Shown here: piece by piece, positions 7,250-13,329 of the stretch | Numbering within the stretch: the first letter of the stretch is position 1 | Layout of the letters: the number at the start of each line of letters is the position of its first letter | Origin: Chloroflexota bacterium | GTDB lineage: Bacteria > Chloroflexota > Anaerolineae > Aggregatilineales > UBA2796 | Assembly (NCBI GenBank): GCA_003695215.1 | Contig: RFIM01000212.1 | Span: forward strand, 1-13,592 | Direction of reading: 5' to 3' | Length of the DNA stretch: 13,592 nt | Made by a program: the position numbers and the translations under genes | The notes under the pieces: model-generated | What the model saw: the letters and a program-made list of their open reading frames with translations, nothing else | What the model was told of the DNA's origin: nothing | Databases searched by the model: none

Positions 7250-7269
7250 GGCGCTTGTTGCCAAGCGCC
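7250..7269 (-). terminator. Hairpin just downstream of tadA
   Basis: GGCGCTTG (7250-7257) and CAAGCGCC (7262-7269) pair perfectly over 8 bp with a 4-base loop. The hairpin starts 8 bases after the tadA stop on the minus strand. No U-tract follows (the next bases are TGCTGCTCAG), so it is more likely an attenuator, a processing site or a 3'-end stabiliser than a strong terminator. It would allow tadA to be expressed at a different level from tadB-tadC. Confidence 0.55.
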
Positions 7270-7277
7270 CGATGCCT

Positions 7278-8711
7278 CTAATAGCGCATGCCGCTTCCAA
7301 TACCAAAGACAGAAGGCGGCAGGTGGATGCCCACAGCCTCGATCCTGTCGATGAATTTCGGGCGCAAGCCTGTTGGGCGAATACGACCGATCACTTGCCC
7401 GCCTTCTATGCCCGTCTGCTCGAACTCGAAGATATCTGACATGGTAATGACCTCGCCTTCCATGCCTTGTACTTCAGTGATCTTGACCACTTTGCGCTTG
7501 CCGTCGCGCAGGCGCTCTTGCTGGCAGATCACGTCCACTGCAGCAGCGATCTGCTCGCGAATAGCGCGCACGGGCAAGTCCATGCCTGCCATCAGGCACA
7601 TGGTCTCCAAGCGCGCGATACAGTCACGTGGTGTGTTAGCGTGCGCTGTGGTCAGCGAGCCATCGTGACCTGTGTTCATCGCCTGCAGCATGTCCAAAGC
7701 CTCGCCGCCGCGGCACTCACCGACCACGATGCGATCAGGGCGCATACGCAGCGAGTTGATCACCAAGTCGCGGATAGTGACCTCGCCCTTGCCTTCAATG
7801 TTCGGCGGGCGCGACTCAAGGCGCACCACATGCTCTTGCTGCAGCTGTAATTCGGCTGCGTTCTCAATAGTCACGATGCGCTCATCGCCAGGGATGAAGT
7901 TTGAGAGGACGTTGAGCAGCGTCGTCTTGCCTGAGCCTGTGCCGCCACTGACGATCATGTTCAGGCGGGCTTGGACGCAAGCCGCCAAGAACTCGGCGAT
8001 CTCTTTGGTCAGCGAGCCGAAACGAATCAGGTCTTCAATGGTGAGCGGCTTTTTGGAGAACTTGCGGATAGTGATAGTCGGACCGTCAATGGCGAGCGGC
8101 CGAATCACAGCATTCACGCGCGAGCCATCTGGCAGGCGTGCGTCTACCATCGGCGAGCTTTCGTCGATGCGGCGGCCAAGCGGCGAGACGATCCGATCCA
8201 ACACGCGCAGCACGTGATCATCATTCTCAAAGACGACCGTGGCGCGTTCTAGCTTGCCGCGCCGCTCGATGTAGACGTTCTTCGGCCCATTGACCATGAT
8301 CTCCGTGATGCTCTCATCCGCCAACAGCGGCTCTAGCGGCCCGAAACCGAGAATTTCGGAGACCACTTGCTTGTAAAGCTGCTCTTTTTCCGTTTTAGAG
8401 AGCGTGATCGCCTCGTCTTGCAAGATGGTATTGAAGACTTCCAGGATGCGCTGCTGCGTCTCAGGCGAGCGCGGATCATCGCGCGGGTCTAACTCAGAGA
8501 GCAACATTTGCTGCACACGGTTGCGCAGGTCAGCGTATGAGCTTGTGCCTGTGCCAATGCCGCTGGGCATGCGGCGGCTGCGCAGGCTATCCAAGCGCGA
8601 AGGTTCTTCGCTTGCAGGGCGCGCCGACGGCGCTGTGGGCATGCCAGGCGGCGTGCTGCTGACCTGCCCTTGTGGCTGCTGATCCTTATTGATGCGCTTC
8701 AAGATTCCCAT
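7278..8711 (-). CDS. tadA: Tad pilus motor ATPase TadA/CpaF
   Basis: This is the hexameric secretion ATPase that powers assembly (and in some species retraction) of Tad pili, acting at the cytoplasmic face. The 477 residues begin with a disordered Pro/Ser/Gln-rich stretch (10-60), followed by the N-terminal helical and N2 domains (about 60-220: ILGFGPLEPLLADESITEIMVNG, DARLPDGSRVNAVIRPLAIDGPTITIRKF). The catalytic core has Walker A GGTGSGKT (256-263), the Asp-box region IENAAELQL (282-290), Walker B RIVVGECRGGEALDML (327-342, catalytic Glu at 332) and the His box SLTTAHANT (352-360). All catalytic motifs are intact. The ATG at 8711 is chosen because AAAGGAG lies 8 bases upstream; a GTG three codons earlier overlaps that site. 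It follows cpaE by 48 bases. Confidence 0.97.
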   Translation of the reverse strand: MGILKRINKDQQPQGQVSSTPPGMPTAPSARPASEEPSRLDSLRSRRMPSGIGTGTSSYADLRNRVQQMLLSELDPRDDPRSPETQQRILEVFNTILQDEAITLSKTEKEQLYKQVVSEILGFGPLEPLLADESITEIMVNGPKNVYIERRGKLERATVVFENDDHVLRVLDRIVSPLGRRIDESSPMVDARLPDGSRVNAVIRPLAIDGPTITIRKFSKKPLTIEDLIRFGSLTKEIAEFLAACVQARLNMIVSGGTGSGKTTLLNVLSNFIPGDERIVTIENAAELQLQQEHVVRLESRPPNIEGKGEVTIRDLVINSLRMRPDRIVVGECRGGEALDMLQAMNTGHDGSLTTAHANTPRDCIARLETMCLMAGMDLPVRAIREQIAAAVDVICQQERLRDGKRKVVKITEVQGMEGEVITMSDIFEFEQTGIEGGQVIGRIRPTGLRPKFIDRIEAVGIHLPPSVFGIGSGMRY

Positions 8712-8734
8712 AACATCCACTCCTTTGACTTCAG

Positions 8735-8756
8735 ACTTAGAACACTTAGATATCTA
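8735..8756. repeat. Short repeats in the cpaE-tadA gap
   Basis: The 48-base gap holds a direct repeat ACTTAGA (8735-8741 and 8744-8750, offset 9 bases) running into a 10-bp palindrome TAGATATCTA (8747-8756), which begins 3 bases after the cpaE stop codon in the transcript. It is AT-rich against a GC-rich background. A regulatory or processing role is possible but not shown. Confidence 0.3.
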
Positions 8757-8759
8757 GGA

Positions 8760-10046
8760 TCAGCGGCTGCCGAATAAGCGCCCTAAGCGCGAGGCTGGCG
8801 GCTTATCGGGCGTTTGAAGCTGCTGCGAGCTGGCAGGTGCTTCTTGCTTGGGCGCCAAGTCTTGAATGAGCGCGTCTGCCATGGTGATCAAATCGCGAGC
8901 AGGCGATTGGTTGCGATCCTTGGCGATCACAGAAATGCCGCGATTGACGGCATACAGCACGCGCTTTTCATCCATCGGGATGATGGCGAAGGCTTTGCGG
9001 CGCAACTTCTGCTCAAAAACGCTGACGGCTATGGCCACTTTAGAGCGCTCTAGCTCAGGCGTGACGCGATTCAGCACCAGCTGTGTCTTCTCTTGAGGAT
9101 ACTCAAGGCTATCCAGCAGCGTGATAGCCGCTAAACCGTTCTTGAGCGCTGGCAGGGTCGGATTCAAGACGAGCAAAATGCGCGATGCCATGTCGAAGAG
9201 CGCCAAAGCCATCTCGTCGATGCGCGTATTCATGTCCAGCACGATGAAGTCGAATTGGCTGCGCAGCTTCTCGATCAACAGCGGCACTTTGGCAGTTGGC
9301 ACATATTCCGCATCTTCAGGGCGCACAGGCGCCGCCAAGACGCGCAAACCGCTATCGTGCGTCACCAAAACGCCATTGACCAGGTCGAGATCCAAGTCGT
9401 CCACGCTTCGGATTAGCTCGACGATAGTGGCTTGTGGCTTCAAGTTCAAGAACACGCCCACATCGCCGAACTGCAGGTCGCAGTCCACCAGTAGAACACG
9501 GACGCCTTCGCGCTTGAGCGCTGCCGCAAGGTTCGTGGCAATGGTCGTCTTGCCGGCGCCGCCCTGTGGGCTATAGACTGCGATCACGTGCGAGACGTGA
9601 TCGGCCTCAACCTCGAGCTTCTTCTTCTCCTTCTTGTCCTCACTGCTGACCAAAATAGACAGCGAGCGCATATCCTCTGCTACGCGGCGCACTGTAGCGT
9701 AGAGCTCTTCCGTAGGCGGCGGCTTAGTCAGGAAGTCGCGGGCACCTGCTTGCAAGGCGCGACGGATGTATTCTGCCTCGCCTTGCACGCTCATCATGAT
9801 CACGCCAACCGTTGGCACGTTGCGGCGCAGCTCAGTTGCCGCGGTGATGCCGTCTATATCGGGCATGTTGATATCCATCAGCACGATATCTGGCTGCAGC
9901 TCTATGGCCAGCCGAATCCCTTCTCGGCCGCCGCTAGCCATGCCTACCACTTCGAAGTCGGGCTCAAAAGCCAGCAGCTTCTGCAGGCGCTCGCGTGCCT
10001 CTGGGATATCATCGACGATTAGGATTTTGATCTTCTTCTCAGCCAT
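8760..10046 (-). CDS. cpaE: CpaE/TadZ-type pilus localisation ATPase with N-terminal receiver domain
   Basis: This is a fusion of a response-regulator receiver domain and a MinD/ParA-like ATPase, the arrangement of CpaE/TadZ proteins that position Tad pilus machines in the cell. The receiver (1-125) keeps every expected phosphorylation residue: D12/D13, phospho-acceptor D58 (DIVLMDINMPDIDG), S86 and K108. A charged linker (SSEDKKEKKKLEVE, 134-147) follows. The ATPase has Walker A QGGAGKTT (161-168), the DCD of switch I (VDCDLQFGDVG, 187-197) and a Walker B-like FDFIVLDM (265-272). The signature lysine of the deviant Walker A (usually KGGxGKT) is Gln161 here. The tail is disordered and ends in SRLGRLFGSR, basic and possibly membrane-binding. 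The ATG at 10046 has GAGGAGG about 10 bases upstream, partly held in a hairpin. It follows cpaB by 29 bases and precedes tadA by 48. Confidence 0.93.
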   Translation of the reverse strand: MAEKKIKILIVDDIPEARERLQKLLAFEPDFEVVGMASGGREGIRLAIELQPDIVLMDINMPDIDGITAATELRRNVPTVGVIMMSVQGEAEYIRRALQAGARDFLTKPPPTEELYATVRRVAEDMRSLSILVSSEDKKEKKKLEVEADHVSHVIAVYSPQGGAGKTTIATNLAAALKREGVRVLLVDCDLQFGDVGVFLNLKPQATIVELIRSVDDLDLDLVNGVLVTHDSGLRVLAAPVRPEDAEYVPTAKVPLLIEKLRSQFDFIVLDMNTRIDEMALALFDMASRILLVLNPTLPALKNGLAAITLLDSLEYPQEKTQLVLNRVTPELERSKVAIAVSVFEQKLRRKAFAIIPMDEKRVLYAVNRGISVIAKDRNQSPARDLITMADALIQDLAPKQEAPASSQQLQTPDKPPASRLGRLFGSR

Positions 10047-10053
10047 CGGCGCT

Positions 10054-10069
10054 CCACCTCCTCAGGTGG
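10054..10069 (-). promoter_or_regulatory. Hairpin covering the cpaE ribosome-binding site
   Basis: In the transcript, CCACCT (10064-10069) pairs with AGGTGG (10054-10059) around a GAGG loop. The combined loop and 3' arm contain AGGAGGTG, an exact match to the anti-Shine-Dalgarno complement, about 7-8 bases before the cpaE ATG (a second weaker GGAG lies 5 bases before it). The stem is only 6 bp, so sequestration would be modest. It may couple cpaE translation to cpaB, whose stop is 6 bases upstream of the stem. Confidence 0.45.
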
Positions 10070-10075
10070 GCTTTA

Positions 10076-11194
10076 CTATCTATCTTGTGTACTGAGCGTG
10101 ACCTCATCGGATAGGATCAAGCGGCGGATCGAGCGAATAGCAGGCTCCAGCGAGTAGGGCAAGGCAGCAGGCTGTGGCACGCGATATTCGGTGATCATGT
10201 ACTCCAGTGAGACGGCGTTCGTGGAAGTTGGCGGCGCGTTGCGGTCGCGGGCGGAGCGCAAGGCAAGCGTGATCGGCAGGCGCGACTCAATCGCCCAGAC
10301 TAAAGCGACTGCTTCCTGTGGTTCCATTGCCAGCGTGATAATGTCTTTGGGCGGCAAAGGTGTGAAGGTCGGTGTGGGCAAGGGCGTCGGGCCGCCACGC
10401 GCAGGATCGTAAGTCGGTGGTGGCGGCGGCGTCGGGCGGCGGTTCAGGAAGTCACCATCAGGCGGGAAAGTGCCGACATGAATGACCAGCGCGTTCTGGA
10501 TGGTGCGCTGCGTCACGAGGCGCGGGCGCTGTATTTCGCTCGGCCCAACGACGATCGGGAACGGGAAATCGCCGCTGGGCTCAATGCGGCCTTCAATGCC
10601 GCTCTGGAATTCGAGCGTGCCATCTTGTTTCAGCACGGTCAGAGTGATCTTATTGGGCAGGCGCGTCTGGAACTGATCGTCAACATCCACGAACAAGAAG
10701 GAGATGATGATGTCCACTGTATCGCCGCTCATGGGCGCGTGAGCCACATTGGTCAGGCGGTCAATTGGCATGGCAACTGCCACCAAGCCGTTCGGAAGCA
10801 CCGCAGCCGCATCTGAGCCTGCCGAGGCGATCTGTGAAATGTTATCTACCAACTGTGTGGAAAGCACGGGCGACTCGCGGACGATATCCGTGCGCGCAAT
10901 GCGCCCGACCACATCGCGGACGTTATCAATGCTATTGATAGGCAAGGATTCTTTTGGCCATGGGCGCAGCCCTACGCCATCTTCAGGGATGACGATGCCG
11001 CGTGGCAATTCCTGAAGGGCGATCACAATCTCCACGAATTCAACGGGCGGGATCGGCGTGAATTGCGGCTCTTGCGCGGCGATTGGCTGATCAGGCTGTG
11101 GCTGTGGCGATTGGTTTTGCGTCAGCAGCAACACTGCTGCGCCACCGCCCAATATGACGACTAGCAGGACCAGAATCATGGCAGTTCGGCTCAT
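10076..11194 (-). CDS. cpaB: Flp pilus assembly protein CpaB/RcpC (SAF domain)
   Basis: This is a 372-residue CpaB/RcpC-family protein. The family is anchored in the cytoplasmic membrane and faces outward; in two-membrane bacteria it works with the secretin, and in single-membrane bacteria its role is less clear. An N-terminal membrane anchor (about 5-24) is followed by a short Pro/Gln linker (28-50). A SAF domain follows (about 52-118: EFVEIVIALQELPRGIVIPEDGV, VVGRIARTDIVRESPVLSTQLV), then the RcpC domain (about 133-312: GLVAVAMPIDRLTNVAHAPMSGDTVDIII, ITLAMEPQEAVALVWAIES). A Pro/Thr-rich insertion at about 243-283 interrupts the latter. The ATG at 11194 has GGGAG 6 bases upstream. It follows the kinase gene by 123 bases and appears to have its own promoter, making it the probable first gene of the pilus transcript. 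Confidence 0.92.
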   Translation of the reverse strand: MSRTAMILVLLVVILGGGAAVLLLTQNQSPQPQPDQPIAAQEPQFTPIPPVEFVEIVIALQELPRGIVIPEDGVGLRPWPKESLPINSIDNVRDVVGRIARTDIVRESPVLSTQLVDNISQIASAGSDAAAVLPNGLVAVAMPIDRLTNVAHAPMSGDTVDIIISFLFVDVDDQFQTRLPNKITLTVLKQDGTLEFQSGIEGRIEPSGDFPFPIVVGPSEIQRPRLVTQRTIQNALVIHVGTFPPDGDFLNRRPTPPPPPTYDPARGGPTPLPTPTFTPLPPKDIITLAMEPQEAVALVWAIESRLPITLALRSARDRNAPPTSTNAVSLEYMITEYRVPQPAALPYSLEPAIRSIRRLILSDEVTLSTQDR

Positions 11195-11233
11195 AATTTT
11201 CTCCCAGAGGCAACTTATGCTAGGATAACTTCT

Positions 11234-11269
11234 GCGCTGCGTCAGATAGGTTTAGTGTATTCGCAGCGC
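11234..11269. repeat. Inverted repeat around the putative cpaB -10 region
   Basis: GCGCTGCG (11234-11241) and CGCAGCGC (11262-11269) are perfect 8-bp arms separated by 20 bases. The spacer contains the putative -10 element of cpaB, and the distal arm lies between its -10 and -35. Two half-sites on the two sides of a -10 are a plausible operator arrangement. It could also fold as an RNA hairpin in read-through transcripts from the kinase gene. Confidence 0.5.
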
Positions 11270-11281
11270 GCAAATCTGCAA
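11254..11281 (-). promoter_or_regulatory. Putative sigma-70-type promoter of cpaB (pilus cluster)
   Basis: On the minus strand, TTGCAG (11276-11281) and TACACT (11254-11259) are separated by 16 bases, close to the consensus arrangement. The -10 lies about 60 bases upstream of the cpaB start, in the 123-base gap after the histidine kinase. No other gene is seen in the gap. This would start the cpaB-cpaE-tadA transcript. The call was made by eye. Confidence 0.5.
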
Positions 11282-11317
11282 GCCCAACACTTGTCCTATT
11301 ACGCAGTTGAGCAACAC

Positions 11318-12388
11318 CTAGCTGAGCGTGGCGGGCAAGGCGATCTCAACGCGATTCGGCTCTCCTTCCGCACTGTAAAATTCTATCTGCCCGCCGACTA
11401 ACTCGATACGTTCTGCCAATGTCGCCAAGCCGAACATCTTGTTGCGGCTCTGCTCCACAGCTGCTTCGATCTCAGAGATGGTCTGCCCGTTGAAGGTGAC
11501 AGAGGCCTTGGCAGGGTTGCCCGTGATATCTAGGACGATATCTATCTTAGTGGAACGGGCGTTATCACGCGCGTAAGCCAGCAGCTCCTGCAGGCTGCGG
11601 AAGAAAGTCACTTCTGTGTGCGGCTCAAGGCGGCGGCGCTCCTCGCCCACGATGTTGATGCGCGTCTCAATGCCGCTTTTGTCCATGAAGACGTCCACAT
11701 AGCGGCGCATGGTCGGCACTAGGCCCAGGTCGTCAAGCATCATCGGGCGCAACTCAAAGATGAAATCGCGCACGCGCTGGAAGGTGTTGCTGGCAGCCGT
11801 CTTCAAATTCTCCAGCTCCTCAGTGGCGCGGTTGGGATCGCGGTCGAAGAGGCGGCGGCAAATTTCAGCCTGCAAGATGAAATTGGTGAGCGATTGTGCA
11901 GGCCCATCATGCATTTGGCGCGCCAAGCGTTGGCGTTCGCTCTCCTGAGATTGCACCAGGCGGATGATGGTCTCGTTGGAGAGTTTAGTCTCGCCTGGGC
12001 TGTTTTGCGCAGGACTGCTGGGCAGGTTAGGCAGAACCACGCCTTCAAGCGCGTTCAGCAAGTTGTTGAGCAAGTTGCCAAAGTGCTCCAGCTGCCCGCG
12101 ATCTTGCTGCAGTTTTTCCAGCTGCGCTTGTGTGGTCAGCAGGCGTGTGCGCGTATCGAGCGCAGAGGTGTAGACTACCCGAATGTCGTTGCGCGGCACA
12201 GTATCGAAGTTTTCTTCGATGCGCTTCAGCTGCGTAGTCACTTCCACACTGCGCTGCTGCAAGCGGCGAAATTCGGCTTGCGATTGGTCGATCATCGATT
12301 GAATCTCGCGCAGCCGCTTGGCGATCTGCTCATGCTCATAGCGTATCTGGCTGATTAACGACTCTTTGGTGCTTGTGCCAGTTGTCAT
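11318..12388 (-). CDS. DegS-like sensor histidine kinase with atypical ATP-binding domain
   Basis: This 356-residue protein lacks membrane segments and has the layout of a cytoplasmic DegS/NarX-type kinase. A long coiled coil (about 10-115) is followed by the HisKA_3 dimerisation domain with phospho-acceptor H160 (ESERQRLARQMHDGPAQSL, 149-167; FELRPMMLDDLGLVPTMRRY, 211-230) and a C-terminal HATPase-like domain (255-356). The HATPase domain is unusual. The N-box position that should read like EALxN is ELLAY (268-272), and the DxGxG box is replaced by FNGQT (299-303). The later FGLATLAERIELVGG (319-333) is conserved. ATP binding may therefore be weak or lost. The start is ATG 12388 with GGAG 9 bases upstream; the TTG two codons earlier is too near that site. 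It follows the response regulator gene by 27 bases, clearly as its partner. Confidence 0.88.
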   Translation of the reverse strand: MTTGTSTKESLISQIRYEHEQIAKRLREIQSMIDQSQAEFRRLQQRSVEVTTQLKRIEENFDTVPRNDIRVVYTSALDTRTRLLTTQAQLEKLQQDRGQLEHFGNLLNNLLNALEGVVLPNLPSSPAQNSPGETKLSNETIIRLVQSQESERQRLARQMHDGPAQSLTNFILQAEICRRLFDRDPNRATEELENLKTAASNTFQRVRDFIFELRPMMLDDLGLVPTMRRYVDVFMDKSGIETRINIVGEERRRLEPHTEVTFFRSLQELLAYARDNARSTKIDIVLDITGNPAKASVTFNGQTISEIEAAVEQSRNKMFGLATLAERIELVGGQIEFYSAEGEPNRVEIALPATLS

Positions 12389-12415
12389 GCCCAACTGCTC
12401 CTGTAACCTTGAAGC

Positions 12416-13147
12416 CTAATCATTCTCGCTTTCCGAGAGCGGATTGAACTCATCAGCGCGCACCCAACCGCGCTTCAAGGCGTAGACGGCTGCCTGCGTC
12501 CGCCCGCGCACGTTGAGCTTAGTCAGGATGGAGGTGATGTGGTTGCGCACGGTCTGGTGGCTGATGCCTAGCTCTTGGGCGATGGCTTTATTATGCAAGC
12601 CACGAGTCACACAGCGCAAAATTTCCATCTCGCGCGGGCTGAGCGGCTGAGTGCGCTCGCCTTCTTCCAGAGCGTTCTCGCGCTGTGCTTCTAACCATGT
12701 GCGCAGCTCGTCGGGCGTGTAGACGCGCTCGCCGATGATGTAATTACCGCGTGAGGCCTCACGAATGATCTTGAAAAGGCGATCGGCTTCTACGCTCTTG
12801 CTGCAGTAGGCAGAAGCGCCGACTTGCATGGCATATAGGACTTGCTCTGTATCATCATGAGCGGTTAGCAGCACTACAGCGATATGCCGATAGAGCGCCT
12901 TCAGCCGCGCCGTCACTTCTAGGCCGTTCAGAGTCGGCAAGTTGATATCTAGAAGCACGACATCGGGCTGCCAGCGCTGGGCAAGCTGCAAGGCGTCTTC
13001 GCCATTGCCAGCCTCAGCCACCACGCTCATGTCGGCTTCCAGCTCGATCAGCTTGCGCAAGCCGCCGCGCATCAAGGGATGATCATCCACGATCAACAAG
13101 GTGATCGGGCGGCTCGCTGCCTCTGCTGGTTTATCCTCAAAGCTCAT
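12416..13147 (-). CDS. NarL/LuxR-family response regulator
   Basis: This is a 243-residue DNA-binding response regulator. The receiver domain (about 15-135) has the acidic pair D21/D22 (LLIVDDHPLMRGGL), phospho-acceptor D67 (DVVLLDINLPTLNG), T95 (VVLLTAHDD) and K117 (YCSKS). A linker leads to a LuxR-type helix-turn-helix (about 168-228: LSPREMEILRCVTRGLHNKAIAQELGISHQTVRNHITSILTKLNV). All catalytic residues are present. It is the first gene of a two-gene unit with the adjacent kinase and lies at the head of the pilus cluster, which makes cpaB or its own promoter reasonable targets; this is inference. The ATG at 13147 has only a weak GGTG 8 bases upstream. A GTG at 13156 is an alternative that adds three residues. 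Confidence 0.93.
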   Translation of the reverse strand: MSFEDKPAEAASRPITLLIVDDHPLMRGGLRKLIELEADMSVVAEAGNGEDALQLAQRWQPDVVLLDINLPTLNGLEVTARLKALYRHIAVVLLTAHDDTEQVLYAMQVGASAYCSKSVEADRLFKIIREASRGNYIIGERVYTPDELRTWLEAQRENALEEGERTQPLSPREMEILRCVTRGLHNKAIAQELGISHQTVRNHITSILTKLNVRGRTQAAVYALKRGWVRADEFNPLSESEND

Positions 13148-13179
13148 GCTTTTCACACCGTGCGCTTTATCTATGAAAA

Positions 13180-13211
13180 AGTATACTCGGATTCGCGCCT
13201 GAGCGTGTCAG
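13180..13211 (-). promoter_or_regulatory. Possible promoter of the response regulator-kinase pair
   Basis: On the minus strand TATACT (13180-13185) is a good -10 element, 33 bases before the start codon. The best -35-like hexamer, CTGACA (13206-13211), is 20 bases away, longer than usual, so an activator might be needed or the -35 is different. The -10 is inside the 8-bp palindrome AGTATACT. Confidence 0.35.
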
Positions 13212-13255
13212 CTCTTCATCACAAATTTAGCCGATCGGCCAGCAAGACTCAACCT

Positions 13256-13283
13256 TGACGGATAGCTGTCTCTCAGCTACAAT
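13256..13283 (+). promoter_or_regulatory. Sigma-70-type promoter of the L25 gene
   Basis: TTGACG (13256-13261) and TACAAT (13278-13283) with a 16-base spacer form a near-consensus promoter, 46 bases upstream of the L25 start codon. The spacer holds a perfect inverted repeat TAGCTG-TCTCT-CAGCTA (13263-13279) whose right arm runs into the -10. The repeat could be an operator or chance. Confidence 0.65.
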
Positions 13284-13329
13284 GACCGTTTAGACTCTGA
13301 CATACTTGAGTTAAGAAGAGAGGGCTCTC

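Noticed and set aside
7467..7850. Open + strand frames opposite tadA
   Set aside because: tadA is intact with all motifs, and these frames show no conserved features.
7278..8711. PilT/PilB-type type IVa pilus ATPase instead of TadA
   Set aside because: The core motifs and the CpaB, CpaE, TadB and TadC neighbours fit the TadA/CpaF branch; no PilT- or PilB-specific partners are present.
11894..12358. Open frame of 154 codons on the + strand opposite the kinase gene
   Set aside because: It mirrors the coiled-coil coding sequence, with Leu/Gln/Ala-rich antisense translation and no family resemblance.
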